This document shows positions 33,499 to 41,397 of a stretch of 42,503 nucleotides of DNA, piece after piece. Origin of the DNA: Trueperaceae bacterium (GTDB lineage Bacteria; Deinococcota; Deinococci; Deinococcales; Trueperaceae). The DNA lies in the NCBI GenBank assembly GCA_019454765.1, contig JACFNR010000020.1, positions 1-42,503 of the forward strand, written 5' to 3'. The notes under the pieces were generated by a model. That model did not search any database. It was not told the DNA's origin and saw nothing but the letters and a program-made list of their open reading frames with translations. How positions within the stretch are numbered: the stretch's first letter is position 1; the number at the start of each line of letters is the position of its first letter. A program made the translations under genes and the position numbers.

Positions 33499-34991
33499 CC
33501 TGGCCCCCAGCGGGCCGGAACGTGCGCGTGTTCGCGGCGGCCATCAACACCGAGACGAACACCTTCTCGCCCTTCCCCACGACCCTGGCCGACTTCACGG
33601 TGGTGCGGCCCGCCCAGGCGGCCGCCTCCGGCTTCGCCGAGGAGCCAGGCCTGGAGGAGACCCGCCGCCTGACGCTCGAGCGCGGCTGGGAGTTCCACTT
33701 CGGCCTGCAGGCCGCCGCGCAGCCGGCCGGCGTCACGACGCGCGCGGCCTACGAGGGCCTGCGGGACGAACTCCTCGAGCGGCTGCGCGCCGCCCTCCCG
33801 GTCGACCTCGTCATCCTCCCGCTGCACGGCGCGATGGTGGCCGAGGGGTACCTGAACTGCGAGGTGGACCTGGCGCGGCGCGTGCGGACGGTGGTGGGGC
33901 CGAACGTGCCCATCGGCGTCAGCCTCGACCTCCACTGCCACCTCTCGCAGGACCTGCTCGACGCCGCCGACGTGGTGGTGACGTACAAGGAGTACCCCCA
34001 CACCGACATGGGCGCTCGTGCGGCGGACCTGTTCGAGCTCACGGTCGGCACGGCCGCCGGCCGCGTGCGGCCCACCATGGCCCTCTTCGACTGCCGCGCC
34101 ATCGGCCTCTACCCCACCGAGCCCCAGCCGCTGCGCGGCTTCGTCGACGCCATGCTGGCGGCGGAGGCGCGCGGCGAGGCGCTGTCGCTGTCGCTCGGCC
34201 ACGGCTTCCCGTGGGGCGACGTGCCGGACCAGGGCACCAAGCTGCTGGCCGTCACCGACGACGACCCGGAGGGCGCGGCGCGCCTGGCGCGCGAGTGGGG
34301 GGAGCGCTTCTACGCCATCCGGCGCGAGGCGCCGTTCCGCCCGCTCGGGCTTCACGAGGCGCTGGACCGCGCCCTCGCCGCCGAGCGCGGGCCCGTGGTG
34401 GTCGCCGACCAGGCCGACAACCCGGGCGGCGGGGCACCCGGCGATTCCACCTTCGCGCTGGCGGCGCTGCTAGCGCGCGGCGCGACCGACGCCGCCCTGG
34501 GCATGATCTACGATCCCGAGACGGTGCGGCTCGCCACAGCAGCCGGCGTGGGCGCCACGGTGCGCGTGAAGCTCGGGGGCAAGCAGGCGCCCGGCGCCGC
34601 CTCCGGTCGCCCCGTGGAGGCAGACGCCACCGTGCTGGCCCTCAGCCCCGCCCTCGTGCAGGACTGGCCGCAGGCGGGCGAGCGCCTCGAGATGGCGTGC
34701 GGCGCGGCCGCCGCGCTCCGGCTCGGCGGCGTCGACGTGGTCGTGAACGACAAGCGCGGTCAGGTGTTCAGCCCCGACGTCTTCACCAACCTGGGCATCG
34801 ACGCTTCCGCCAAGCGCCTGCTGGTGGTGAAGTCGACCCAGCACTTCTACGCCGGCTTCGCTCCGGTGGCCAGCGAGGTCGTCTACCTGGGCGGTCCCGG
34901 GGCGCTGGCGCCCCGCATGACCGACATCCCCCTCGTGAACGCGGACACGGACAAGTACCCGTGGGTCGAGGACCCGCTCGGTTTGGGCTGA
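33495..34991 (+). CDS. M81-family metallopeptidase (MlrC/microcystinase C-like)
   Basis: A 498-residue cytosolic protein, the usual length for M81. Seen: the N-terminal INTETNTFSP, the LPLHGAMVAEGY motif, zinc ligands Asp145 and His147 in SLDLHCH and His169 in EYPHTDMGARA (spacings 2 and 22 as in MlrC), and DNPGGGAPGDST in the C-terminal half. MlrC cleaves the linear tetrapeptide of microcystin; relatives occur in many peptide-uptake loci with unknown substrates. The GTG start overlaps the serine hydrolase stop by 4 nt. Tight coupling with S12, the importer and the divergent N-acylamino-acid racemase suggests breakdown of peptides with unusual residues. Confidence 0.92.
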   Translation: MTWPPAGRNVRVFAAAINTETNTFSPFPTTLADFTVVRPAQAAASGFAEEPGLEETRRLTLERGWEFHFGLQAAAQPAGVTTRAAYEGLRDELLERLRAALPVDLVILPLHGAMVAEGYLNCEVDLARRVRTVVGPNVPIGVSLDLHCHLSQDLLDAADVVVTYKEYPHTDMGARAADLFELTVGTAAGRVRPTMALFDCRAIGLYPTEPQPLRGFVDAMLAAEARGEALSLSLGHGFPWGDVPDQGTKLLAVTDDDPEGAARLAREWGERFYAIRREAPFRPLGLHEALDRALAAERGPVVVADQADNPGGGAPGDSTFALAALLARGATDAALGMIYDPETVRLATAAGVGATVRVKLGGKQAPGAASGRPVEADATVLALSPALVQDWPQAGERLEMACGAAAALRLGGVDVVVNDKRGQVFSPDVFTNLGIDASAKRLLVVKSTQHFYAGFAPVASEVVYLGGPGALAPRMTDIPLVNADTDKYPWVEDPLGLG

Positions 34992-35081
34992 CAGCCCGCC
35001 AATGCGGCGCCCCGCGCCGACCGACCCCACACCAGCCCCCGGCCGCCCCGCGGCGCCGGCGAGGAACACCGGAGGATAGCG

Positions 35082-36239
35082 ATGCTCGAGACCCTCATCC
35101 ACCCCCGCAAGGGCCTGCGCGCCCGCAGCTCCAGCTGGGACCCCACCGGCGGCAACGCCGACTTCGTGGCGGTCGCGCCCGGCGAGTCGCACGACCTCCT
35201 CGACGTGGCCGGCGCCGGCACGGTCAAGCACATCTGGCTGACGCTCAACACGGAGAACCGCAACTACCTGCGCGACCTCGTCATCGAGATGCGTTGGGAC
35301 GGCGCCACCCACCCGGCCGTAGCCACCCCGCTCGGCGACTTCTTCGCCCTCGGTCACGCTCGCGCGACCTCGTTGACGAGCCTGCCGATCACGGTGGTCG
35401 CGGGTGGGCGCTCCGGCCAGCTCAACATGGCCGCCTTCAACTGCTGGTGGCAGATGCCGTTCGGCTCGGGCGCCAGGATCTCCATCCGCAACGAGGGCGA
35501 GGCGCCCGTGTCGCACCTCTACTACTACGTCGACTACGACTCCCTGGACGCGGCCGAGTCGCCGCTGCGCTTCCACGCCCACTACCGCCAGGAGCGCCCG
35601 ACCGAGGCCACCATCGACCTGAGCCGCGAGGACGGCGACTGGTCGGACGTGATGAAGCTCCGCAACCCCTCGGCGGAGGGCAACTACGTGATCCTCGACA
35701 CGGAGGGCGCCGGGCACTACGTGGGCTGCCTCCTGAACGTGGATCACATCAACCCCATCCGCAGCCAGGGCTGGTTCGGGGAGGGCGACGACATGATCTT
35801 CGTCGACGGCCGCCCCGGCACGGGCGCCCCCGCCCGCCCCGAGTCGGCGGAGGGCGCGAACGACGCCTGGCCCCCCACCCTCCACGGCACGGGCACCGAG
35901 GACTACTTCGGGGCCGCCTGGTGCTACCCGGCCGGGCAGCAGAACACGCCGTTCCACGGCGTGAGCCTCGCCGGCGAGGGCGAGGGCAAGGTCCTCGACT
36001 ACGGCGGGAAGTGGTCCATGTACCGCTTCCACGTCACCGACCCCGTCATGTTCGAGCGCTCCGTGCGGGTGACCATCGAGCACGGTCACGCCAACTGCCA
36101 CGCGGACGACTTCAGCAGCGTGGCCTACTGGTACCAGACGCCGCGCGCCGCGCCGCTCCCCCCGCTCCCGCCGGCGGCCGAGCGGCGCCCCCTCACCGAC
36201 CGCGAGAGCTTCGCGGCGTTCCTGCGCACGCGGGTCTGA
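35082..36239 (+). CDS. GH172 (DUF2961) glycosidase-like protein
   Basis: A 385-residue protein with the DUF2961 jelly-roll architecture. Seen: the N-terminal SSSWDPTGGNADFVAV, AGTVKHIWLTL, the active-site segments WFGEGDDMIFVDG (Glu234) and HGTGTEDYFGAAWCY (Glu273), and the terminal FSSVAYWYQT. Known GH172 members act on alpha-D-fructofuranosides, difructose anhydrides and D-/L-arabinofuranosides. There is no signal peptide, so it would act inside the cell. It starts at the ATG 35082 behind CGGAGGA, 90 nt after the M81 gene, and ends the RpiR-controlled operon. A sugar-decorated imported substrate would explain its presence; this is inference. Confidence 0.88.
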   Translation: MLETLIHPRKGLRARSSSWDPTGGNADFVAVAPGESHDLLDVAGAGTVKHIWLTLNTENRNYLRDLVIEMRWDGATHPAVATPLGDFFALGHARATSLTSLPITVVAGGRSGQLNMAAFNCWWQMPFGSGARISIRNEGEAPVSHLYYYVDYDSLDAAESPLRFHAHYRQERPTEATIDLSREDGDWSDVMKLRNPSAEGNYVILDTEGAGHYVGCLLNVDHINPIRSQGWFGEGDDMIFVDGRPGTGAPARPESAEGANDAWPPTLHGTGTEDYFGAAWCYPAGQQNTPFHGVSLAGEGEGKVLDYGGKWSMYRFHVTDPVMFERSVRVTIEHGHANCHADDFSSVAYWYQTPRAAPLPPLPPAAERRPLTDRESFAAFLRTRV

Positions 36240-36244
36240 GCGTC

Positions 36245-36305
36245 AGCGCGGTTCCGGCCGCGCTCAAGATGGGTCCGGGGGCGCGTCCAGGCGGCGTGCC
36301 CCCGG
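36245..36305. terminator. Two inverted repeats in the convergent gap
   Basis: The 103-nt gap between the GH172 and deoxyhypusine-synthase-like genes holds AGCGCGG-N6-CCGCGCT (36245-36264) and CCGGGGGC-N15-GCCCCCGG (36275-36305). Either could stop transcription from both sides. No T-tracts are present, so the assignment is tentative. Confidence 0.4.
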
Positions 36306-36342
36306 GTCGTCGTGCATCGAGCCGCCTCCCGCCGCCCCCGAC

Positions 36343-37356
36343 TCACTGCCCGAGTATCAGCGCGAACATCAAAGGCGCCACGATGGTGGCGTCGGATTCG
36401 ATGATGAACTTGGGCGTGTCGATCCCGAGCTTGCCCCAGGTGATCTTCTCGTTGGGCACGGCGCCCGAGTACGAGCCGTAGCTCGTGGTGGAGTCGCTGA
36501 TCTGGCAGAAGTAGCCCCACAGGGGGGTGGGGCGCCGCATGTCCTGCTCGAGCATGGGCACGACGCAGATGGGGAAGTCGCCGGCGATGCCGCCACCGAT
36601 CTGGTAGAAGCCCACCGAGCGCTTCGCGGCCATCTCCGTGTACCAGTCGGCGAGGAACATCATGTACTCGATGCCGGTCTTCACGGTGTGCACGTTCTTG
36701 ATCTCGCCCATCAGGTTGTGCGCCGCGTACATGTTGCCGCTGGTCGAGTCCTCCCAGCCCGGCACGACGATGGGCAGGTTCTTCTGCGCCGCTGCGAGGA
36801 GCCAGGAGTCCTTCGGGTCGATCTGGTAGTTCTGCTCGAGCCGGCCCGACAGCAGGATGCGGTAGAGGACCTCGTGCGGGAAGAGCCGCTCGCCGGCCCT
36901 GTCGGCGCGCGTCCACTCGTCGACCAACGCCCCCTCCAGGCGCCGCATGGCCTCGCCCTCGGGGATGCACGTGTCGGTCACGCGGTTCAGGTGGCGGTCG
37001 AGCAGGGCCTGCTCGTCCTGGGGCGTGAGGTCGCGGTAGTGCGGCACGCGCTCGTAGAAGTCGTGCGCGATCAGGTTGTAGACGTCCTCCTCGAGGTTGG
37101 CGCCCGTGCAGGTGATGATCTGCACCTTGTCCTGGCGGATCATCTCCGCGAGCGACAACCCGAGTTCGGCGGTGCTCATGGCGCCCGCCAGCGTGATCAT
37201 CATGGCGCCGCCCGCGTCGAGATGATGACGGTAGGCGTCCGCGGCGTCGATCAGCGCGGCGGCGTTGAAGTGGCGGTAGTGGTGGCGCAGGAAGGCGCCG
37301 ATGGGGCCTTGCGCGCCCTTAGTGGCGGCGTGGCGGTCGTCGTGGGTCGGGGTCAT
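36343..37356 (-). CDS. Deoxyhypusine synthase-family protein
   Basis: A 337-residue NAD-dependent enzyme of the DHS/homospermidine-synthase-like family. Seen: the N-terminal MMITLAGAMSTAELG, TGANLEEDVYNL (NAD-binding), GWEDSTSGNMY, and GGGIAGDFPICVVPMLEQD. The C-terminal PNEKITWGKLGIDTPKF puts Lys309 at the position of the catalytic lysine of eukaryotic DHS (SWGKI). Bacteria lack eIF5A, so its product is probably a polyamine or an aminobutyl-modified acceptor rather than hypusine. Start at the ATG 37354-37356 with GGAGGAG 7 nt upstream. It is convergent with the GH172 gene and divergent from the subtilase gene. Confidence 0.92.
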   Translation of the reverse strand: MTPTHDDRHAATKGAQGPIGAFLRHHYRHFNAAALIDAADAYRHHLDAGGAMMITLAGAMSTAELGLSLAEMIRQDKVQIITCTGANLEEDVYNLIAHDFYERVPHYRDLTPQDEQALLDRHLNRVTDTCIPEGEAMRRLEGALVDEWTRADRAGERLFPHEVLYRILLSGRLEQNYQIDPKDSWLLAAAQKNLPIVVPGWEDSTSGNMYAAHNLMGEIKNVHTVKTGIEYMMFLADWYTEMAAKRSVGFYQIGGGIAGDFPICVVPMLEQDMRRPTPLWGYFCQISDSTTSYGSYSGAVPNEKITWGKLGIDTPKFIIESDATIVAPLMFALILGQ

Positions 37357-37418
37357 GATGTCACTCCTCCCGGCCATGTTACGAGAGCAGCCGCGGCGCC
37401 GGCGCTCCCGGAAACGAG

Positions 37419-37424
37419 TAGACT
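37419..37424 (+). promoter_or_regulatory. -10-like box TAGACT upstream of the subtilase gene
   Basis: TAGACT lies 79 nt before the subtilase ATG in the 147-nt divergent gap 37357-37503. No clear -35. The gap also contains TGGCA-GT-TGCCA (37436-37447), a small inverted repeat of unknown meaning. Confidence 0.3.
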
Positions 37425-37503
37425 GCGGGCCAAGCTGGCAGTTGCCAAGGTCGCGGTTCCCCACCCCCCTGGCGCCTCCACCGGCGAACGGAAGGAAGCC
37501 CCG

Positions 37504-39372
37504 ATGAAGCGCACGCTCGTCCCACTGGTCGTCCTCGTGATGCTAGCGGCCCTCGCCGCGTGCGGCGGCGAGCCGCCGCGCCGGTTGGGGTCCATCTCGG
37601 GTAGCCTCGTCTACCCCGGCTCCATGGGCGCCGCGGCGCGCGCCGCCCTGCCGCTGAGCTCCGCTCCGGTGGTGGCGACCGCCCGCAACGACCTCGGCCG
37701 CGGCCGCGCGCCCCAAGTGGTGCCCGGCGAGGTGCTCGTGTTCCTCGCGCCCGACGCGCGCGCGCAGGCGTTCGACGCGAGCTCCTTCGGCATGACCGCC
37801 GTCCGCGCTCTGCCCACCGCCGGCGCCGGGGCGCGGCTCATGCGGGCCGAGGGACTCGACCAGGCCGGGACCGTACGCCTGGCGGAGCGCGTGGCACGCG
37901 AGCCCGGCGTCGTGGCCGCCTTCCCGAACTGGGTGCTCCACGCCTTCAAGACCCCCGACGACGAGCACTTCCCGCTCCAGTGGCACTACGGCGCCATGAA
38001 CCTCCCGGCCGCGTGGGACAGCGAGGACGGAAGCAGCAACGCCGTCACCGTGGCCGTGGTGGACTCGGGCTACGTGGCGCACCCCGACCTGGTGCCCAAC
38101 CTGCTGCCCGGCTACGACTTCATCAGCGACCCGAGCTCCGCCGGCGACGGCGACGGCCGCGACGCCGACCCGTGGGACGAGGGCGGCGAGTCCGGCTACC
38201 ACGGCACGCACGTGGCCGGGACCGTGGCGGCGGCGACGGACAACGCCACGGGCGTGGCCGGCGTGAGCTGGGGCGCCAAGGTCGTGCCGGTGCGCGTGCT
38301 CGGCGTCACCGGCAGCGGCTCGACGGCCGACATCCTCGACGGCACCGCCTGGGCGGCCGGCAAGGCGGTGCCGGGCGTTCCCGCTAACGTCAACCCGGCC
38401 AGGGTCATCAACCTGAGCCTGGGCGGCGACCTCGGCCAACCGTGCCCGGCCGAGCTGGGGGACTTCTTCACCGCCCTCGCCGACGAAGGCACGATCGTCG
38501 TGGTGGCCGCCGGCAACGACAACGTCGACGCGGCCACGACCTTCCCCGCCAGTTGCGCCGGCGTCATCACCGTCGGCGCCACGGGCCCCGCCAACACCCG
38601 CGCCCCGTACTCGAACTACGGCGCCGTCATCGACGTCATGGCCGCCGGCGGCGACGTCAGTCGCAGCTTCCAGTGGGGCGGGAGCACCTACCCGGCGGGC
38701 GTGCTCAGCACCCTGGCGGAGGAGACCCCCGGTGGGCTGATGGCCACCTACGCCTTCTACCAGGGGACCTCGATGGCGAGCCCGCACGTGGCGGGCATCG
38801 CCGCGCTGATGCTGTCGCGCGACCCGGGCCTGGGTTTCGCCGACGTGCGGGACCGCCTCAAGCTGGCGGCCACGCCCTTGGACGCGGCCGACTGCGAGCG
38901 ACCGTCGGGCACGGCCTGCGGCGCCGGGCTGGTGGACGCCGCCAAGGCCTTGGTCGCGGGCGGCACCCCACCCGAGCCGCCGGGGCCGCCGACGACGGCC
39001 AAGCTGACCACCTACGTGGCCGCCCTGTACTGCGACCTCGGGTGCTACGACTTCGACCTCGAGCACTCCAAGCTCGTGGAGGTGGAGGTCACGTCGAGCG
39101 TCGTCCCCTACGTCATAGGGACGTTGGAGCCCGGCGTCTACGTGGCCGCGGCGTGGCAGGACCTCGACCGCGACGGCGAGATCGACGACGGGGAGCCGTT
39201 CGGGGTCTTCGGCGCGGCCCCCGGCGGCAGCCCCATCACCGTGCAGGCGGGCGAGGACAAGCGCGACGTGATCATCGTGATGACGCCGCTGACGCTGTCG
39301 GACCTGCTCGCCCCGAACGCTGCCGGTTCGCGGATCGGCCCGCTGGGCGCGCTCGAGCGGCTACCGCGCTGA
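37504..39372 (+). CDS. Subtilisin-like S8 peptidase, predicted lipoprotein
   Basis: A 622-residue exported protease. Seen: a lipoprotein signal with lipobox LAAC (Cys20), an inhibitor-I9-like propeptide region (about residues 70-145, ending AFPNWVLHAF), then the S8 triad Asp187 (VVDSGY), His233 (YHGTHVAG) and Ser423 (GTSMASPHVAG) with the oxyanion Asn in AAGNDN. After the catalytic domain a Pro-rich linker leads to a C-terminal beta domain (about 500-600) with DLDRDGEIDDGEPFG, which looks calcium-binding. Start at the ATG 37504 with GGAAGG upstream; the upstream open frame is antisense to the DHS-like gene. Probable role: nutrient or surface-protein proteolysis outside the cell. Confidence 0.93.
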   Translation: MKRTLVPLVVLVMLAALAACGGEPPRRLGSISGSLVYPGSMGAAARAALPLSSAPVVATARNDLGRGRAPQVVPGEVLVFLAPDARAQAFDASSFGMTAVRALPTAGAGARLMRAEGLDQAGTVRLAERVAREPGVVAAFPNWVLHAFKTPDDEHFPLQWHYGAMNLPAAWDSEDGSSNAVTVAVVDSGYVAHPDLVPNLLPGYDFISDPSSAGDGDGRDADPWDEGGESGYHGTHVAGTVAAATDNATGVAGVSWGAKVVPVRVLGVTGSGSTADILDGTAWAAGKAVPGVPANVNPARVINLSLGGDLGQPCPAELGDFFTALADEGTIVVVAAGNDNVDAATTFPASCAGVITVGATGPANTRAPYSNYGAVIDVMAAGGDVSRSFQWGGSTYPAGVLSTLAEETPGGLMATYAFYQGTSMASPHVAGIAALMLSRDPGLGFADVRDRLKLAATPLDAADCERPSGTACGAGLVDAAKALVAGGTPPEPPGPPTTAKLTTYVAALYCDLGCYDFDLEHSKLVEVEVTSSVVPYVIGTLEPGVYVAAAWQDLDRDGEIDDGEPFGVFGAAPGGSPITVQAGEDKRDVIIVMTPLTLSDLLAPNAAGSRIGPLGALERLPR

Positions 39373-39398
39373 GTGGCGCGGTGGCCCGCGCCACTCAG
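39369..39398. terminator. Bidirectional terminator hairpin containing both stop codons
   Basis: CTGAGTGGCGCGG and CCGCGCCACTCAG are perfect 13-bp complements around TGGC. The left arm contains the stop TGA of the subtilase gene and the right arm the stop of the convergent barrel gene. This is the strongest stem in the window, although T-tracts are lacking. Confidence 0.8.
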
Positions 39399-39913
39399 AA
39401 GTGGTAGTTGACGCCCAACGCCGCGCCGAAGGTGGGCACCTGGGCGGGCGCTCCGTTGCCAAGCCCGAACGAGCCGCCCAGCGTCGCCTCGAGGAAGAGC
39501 CCGAGCGGCGCGAGGCCTAGGTCACTGAAGCGGAACTCCCCGCCGAAGAGGGCGTGCACGTCCAGCCACGCGCCGCCGCTACCGAACTCGATGGCCGGGC
39601 CGGCGCCGAGGTAGGCGGAGAACGGCCCCTCGCTCGCCACCGTGGTCATGGCGTCGACGCCGACTCCGAAGCGCGCGCTGCCGCCTCCCGCCGTCACGCG
39701 CCCGCTGACCCGCAGGTCGAAGCCGTTGGAGAGCACGTTCTGCATGCCGTAATGGAGCGTGACTCCCAGCGGGTAGCCGCTGCGCACCCCGAACCAGCTC
39801 TGGGCGCTGCTCGTGCCGAGTAGGAGCAGGAGCACGGTGCAGGCGACGGCGAGGGCGGGGCGGGGGGCGGTGGTGCGGGCGCGGGGGCGCGGTGGTGGGT
39901 ACATGGCGTCCAT
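39395..39913 (-). CDS. Small outer-membrane beta-barrel-like protein
   Basis: A 172-residue exported protein. Seen: a basic Pro/Arg-rich n-region, a hydrophobic core LAVACTVLLLLLGTSSAQ as signal peptide, then alternating strands rich in Gly and aromatics (GVRSGYPLGVTLHYGM, GPFSAYLGAGPAIEF) and a final YHF, the C-terminal pattern of small barrels. Two in-frame ATGs exist (39911-39913 and 39902-39904); neither has a strong ribosome site. Function unknown; it may be a surface structural or adhesion barrel. Confidence 0.75.
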   Translation of the reverse strand: MDAMYPPPRPRARTTAPRPALAVACTVLLLLLGTSSAQSWFGVRSGYPLGVTLHYGMQNVLSNGFDLRVSGRVTAGGGSARFGVGVDAMTTVASEGPFSAYLGAGPAIEFGSGGAWLDVHALFGGEFRFSDLGLAPLGLFLEATLGGSFGLGNGAPAQVPTFGAALGVNYHF

Positions 39914-39997
39914 TCTGCGAGACGGCGGCCGCCGTGACTGCGGAACGCCTTACGTTCGGGGGCGCGGCCGGCGCGCGGCAGCCGCGCGCGCCCGGGT

Positions 39998-40033
39998 TAT
40001 GGTCGGGGCGCCCCGGCCCCTCGGGCCGGCGCC
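39998..40033 (+). promoter_or_regulatory. -10-like TATGGT and 5'-leader hairpin of the B3/B4 gene
   Basis: TATGGT (39998-40003) is followed at once by GGCG-CC-CCGGCCC-CTC-GGGCCGG-CGCC (40007-40033), an 11-bp stem with a 2-nt bulge. The stem ends directly against the AGGAG ribosome site at 40034. If the -10 is real, the mRNA begins with this stem. The rest of the gap 39914-40043 holds no clear signal. Confidence 0.35.
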
Positions 40034-40043
40034 AGGAGCCGCC

Positions 40044-40745
40044 ATGACCGACCCGCTCAGCATCAGCCCCGCCGTGGCCGCGCGCTTCCCCGACTACCAC
40101 GCCCTCGTGCTGGTGGCAGACGGGCTCGTGAACGGGCCCACGGACGCCCGGAGCGACGCGTGGCTGCACGAGGCCGAGACCGAGGTGCGGCACGCGTTCG
40201 CGGCGCTCGCACCGGCCGAGCACCCGCACCTGGCCGCCTGGCGCGAGGCGTTCCGCGCCTTCGGCGCCAAGCCGCAGAGGACCATGAACTCCGCCGAGGC
40301 GCTCATCACCCGCGTGACGAGGGGCGGGGAGTTGCCGCGCGTGAACAGCCTAGTCGACGCCTACAACGCCGTGAGCGCGCGCTTCGTCGTGCCCGCGGGC
40401 GGCGAGGACCTGGCCCGGGTGGTGGGCCGCGTCACGCTCGCGGTGGCGGACGGCACGGAACCGTTCGAGACCGTCAAGGACGGCGCCCCCTTCGTCGACC
40501 GCCCGCGGCGCGGCGAGGTGGTGTGGGCCGACGCCGCCGGCGTGACGTGCCGCGCCTGGAACTGGCGCCAGGGCACGCGCACGCGCCTGACCGAGGCCAC
40601 GACCAGCGCCTACTTCCTGTTCGACGCGCTGGCGCCATGCTCCCCGGACGCGCTGGACGCCGCCGGCGACGAGCTCGAACGGCTGTTGGCGCTGGCTGCG
40701 CCGACCGCGTCGGTGACGCGTTTCCGCCTGACCGCGTCACCCTAG
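40044..40745 (+). CDS. B3/B4 tRNA-binding-domain protein
   Basis: A 233-residue cytosolic protein with the B3/B4 domain of phenylalanyl-tRNA synthetase beta subunit, here stand-alone. Seen: AFRAFGAKPQRTMNSAEAL and LPRVNSLVDAYNAVSARFVVPAGGED, the two conserved blocks of the family, and the C-terminal GVTCRAWNWRQGTRTRL. In the synthetase this domain helps edit mischarged tRNA; free-standing relatives are presumed to act on aminoacyl-tRNA or related nucleotides. Start at the ATG 40044 with AGGAG 5 nt upstream. It is a single gene with its own leader hairpin. Confidence 0.88.
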   Translation: MTDPLSISPAVAARFPDYHALVLVADGLVNGPTDARSDAWLHEAETEVRHAFAALAPAEHPHLAAWREAFRAFGAKPQRTMNSAEALITRVTRGGELPRVNSLVDAYNAVSARFVVPAGGEDLARVVGRVTLAVADGTEPFETVKDGAPFVDRPRRGEVVWADAAGVTCRAWNWRQGTRTRLTEATTSAYFLFDALAPCSPDALDAAGDELERLLALAAPTASVTRFRLTASP

Positions 40746-40845
40746 GACCGGACCGCCATCCTCCGACCGGCCGGGCGCCGCAGGCGCGGTCGTGCGCGGC
40801 GAGGGCGCTCCCGGCGGCGTGTCCGGTCGTCGTGGTCAGCTGCGA

Positions 40846-40874
40846 TTGACGAGTCGCCGCGCGTCTGCTAGTCT
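40846..40874 (+). promoter_or_regulatory. Strong promoter before the small-ORF cluster
   Basis: TTGACG (40846-40851) and TAGTCT (40869-40874) are exactly 17 nt apart, one of the best -35/-10 pairs in the window. Transcription would start near 40881 and read into three consecutive small ORFs. Confidence 0.75.
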
Positions 40875-40904
40875 TTCGCCCGGCTGGGGAGTCGCACGCC
40901 CCAA

Positions 40905-40923
40905 CCCGGCGCCGAGCGCCGGG
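40905..40923 (+). promoter_or_regulatory. Leader hairpin
   Basis: CCCGGCGC-CGA-GCGCCGGG is a perfect 8-bp stem with a 3-nt loop, placed between the promoter and the first small ORF, about 8 nt before its GGGAGGAGG ribosome site. It may modulate access to that site. Confidence 0.55.
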
Positions 40924-40943
40924 ACGCCGGGAGGAGGTAGACG

Positions 40944-41027
40944 ATGGAACGAACCGCGATGGTCGCGCAAGTTGGCGCGCGCCAGGTCGTCGTCGTCGTG
41001 CCCGCCCGGCCGACCCCGATCCACTGA
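40944..41027 (+). CDS. Small ORF 1, 27 residues with a valine run (possible leader peptide)
   Basis: ATG at 40944, 6 nt behind AGGAGG, opens a 27-residue frame ending in TGA at 41025. The peptide contains five consecutive valines (GTC x4, GTG) followed by PARPTPIH and the stop. Position after a strong promoter and a hairpin fits a leader or stalling peptide; a run of one residue just before a Pro-rich end is typical of such peptides. There is no homologous family I know and no branched-chain amino-acid gene downstream. Its status as a translated peptide rests on the ribosome site only. Confidence 0.5.
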   Translation: MERTAMVAQVGARQVVVVVPARPTPIH

Positions 41028-41200
41028 CCTGACCCCCGACTGATGCCGCTGCAAGGCAGCGACGCTGCCATGCGCCGCCGCTCTCCCGCAGCGCCCTCGC
41101 GCCGCAGCGCCGTTCCGGGCGCCGACGCGCCTCGACCCCCAGCGCTCCGCGCCGGGGGACGCCACCACCCCACGCGACTGCAAGCAGGAAGGAAGGTGTC

Positions 41201-41341
41201 ATGCTCGAGCGCACCCTCGAACGGACGAACCCGCAACGCCGGCTCCGCGCGCCCCGCGCCGCCGGCAGCCGCTGCCGCCAACGCCGCCGCCGCTCCGGCG
41301 AGCGCGCGAACCACCCACCACGAGACCGGGTCGCCCGCTGA
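41201..41341 (+). CDS. Small ORF 2, 46 residues, arginine-rich
   Basis: ATG at 41201 behind a purine-rich GGAAGGAAGG opens a 46-residue frame that starts MLERTLERTNPQRR and is about one third arginine; calculated charge is strongly positive. No domain is recognised. It could be a nucleic-acid-binding peptide or a chance frame in GC-rich DNA. The strong ribosome site and its place between ORF 1 and ORF 3 favour a real gene. The 173 nt between ORF 1 and this ORF (41028-41200) contain the small hairpin GGCAGC-GAC-GCTGCC (41055-41069) and little else. Confidence 0.4.
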   Translation: MLERTLERTNPQRRLRAPRAAGSRCRQRRRRSGERANHPPRDRVAR

Positions 41342-41397
41342 GATAGACCGCAGCCCCGTGACCCGCCGCTGGCTAGAGCCCGGGAGGGCCAACCGAG

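Noticed and set aside
34211-36481. A 756-codon plus-strand frame across the M81 and GH172 genes
   Set aside because: Arg/Gly/Pro-rich shadow; the neighbouring frames carry the conserved active-site motifs of both families.
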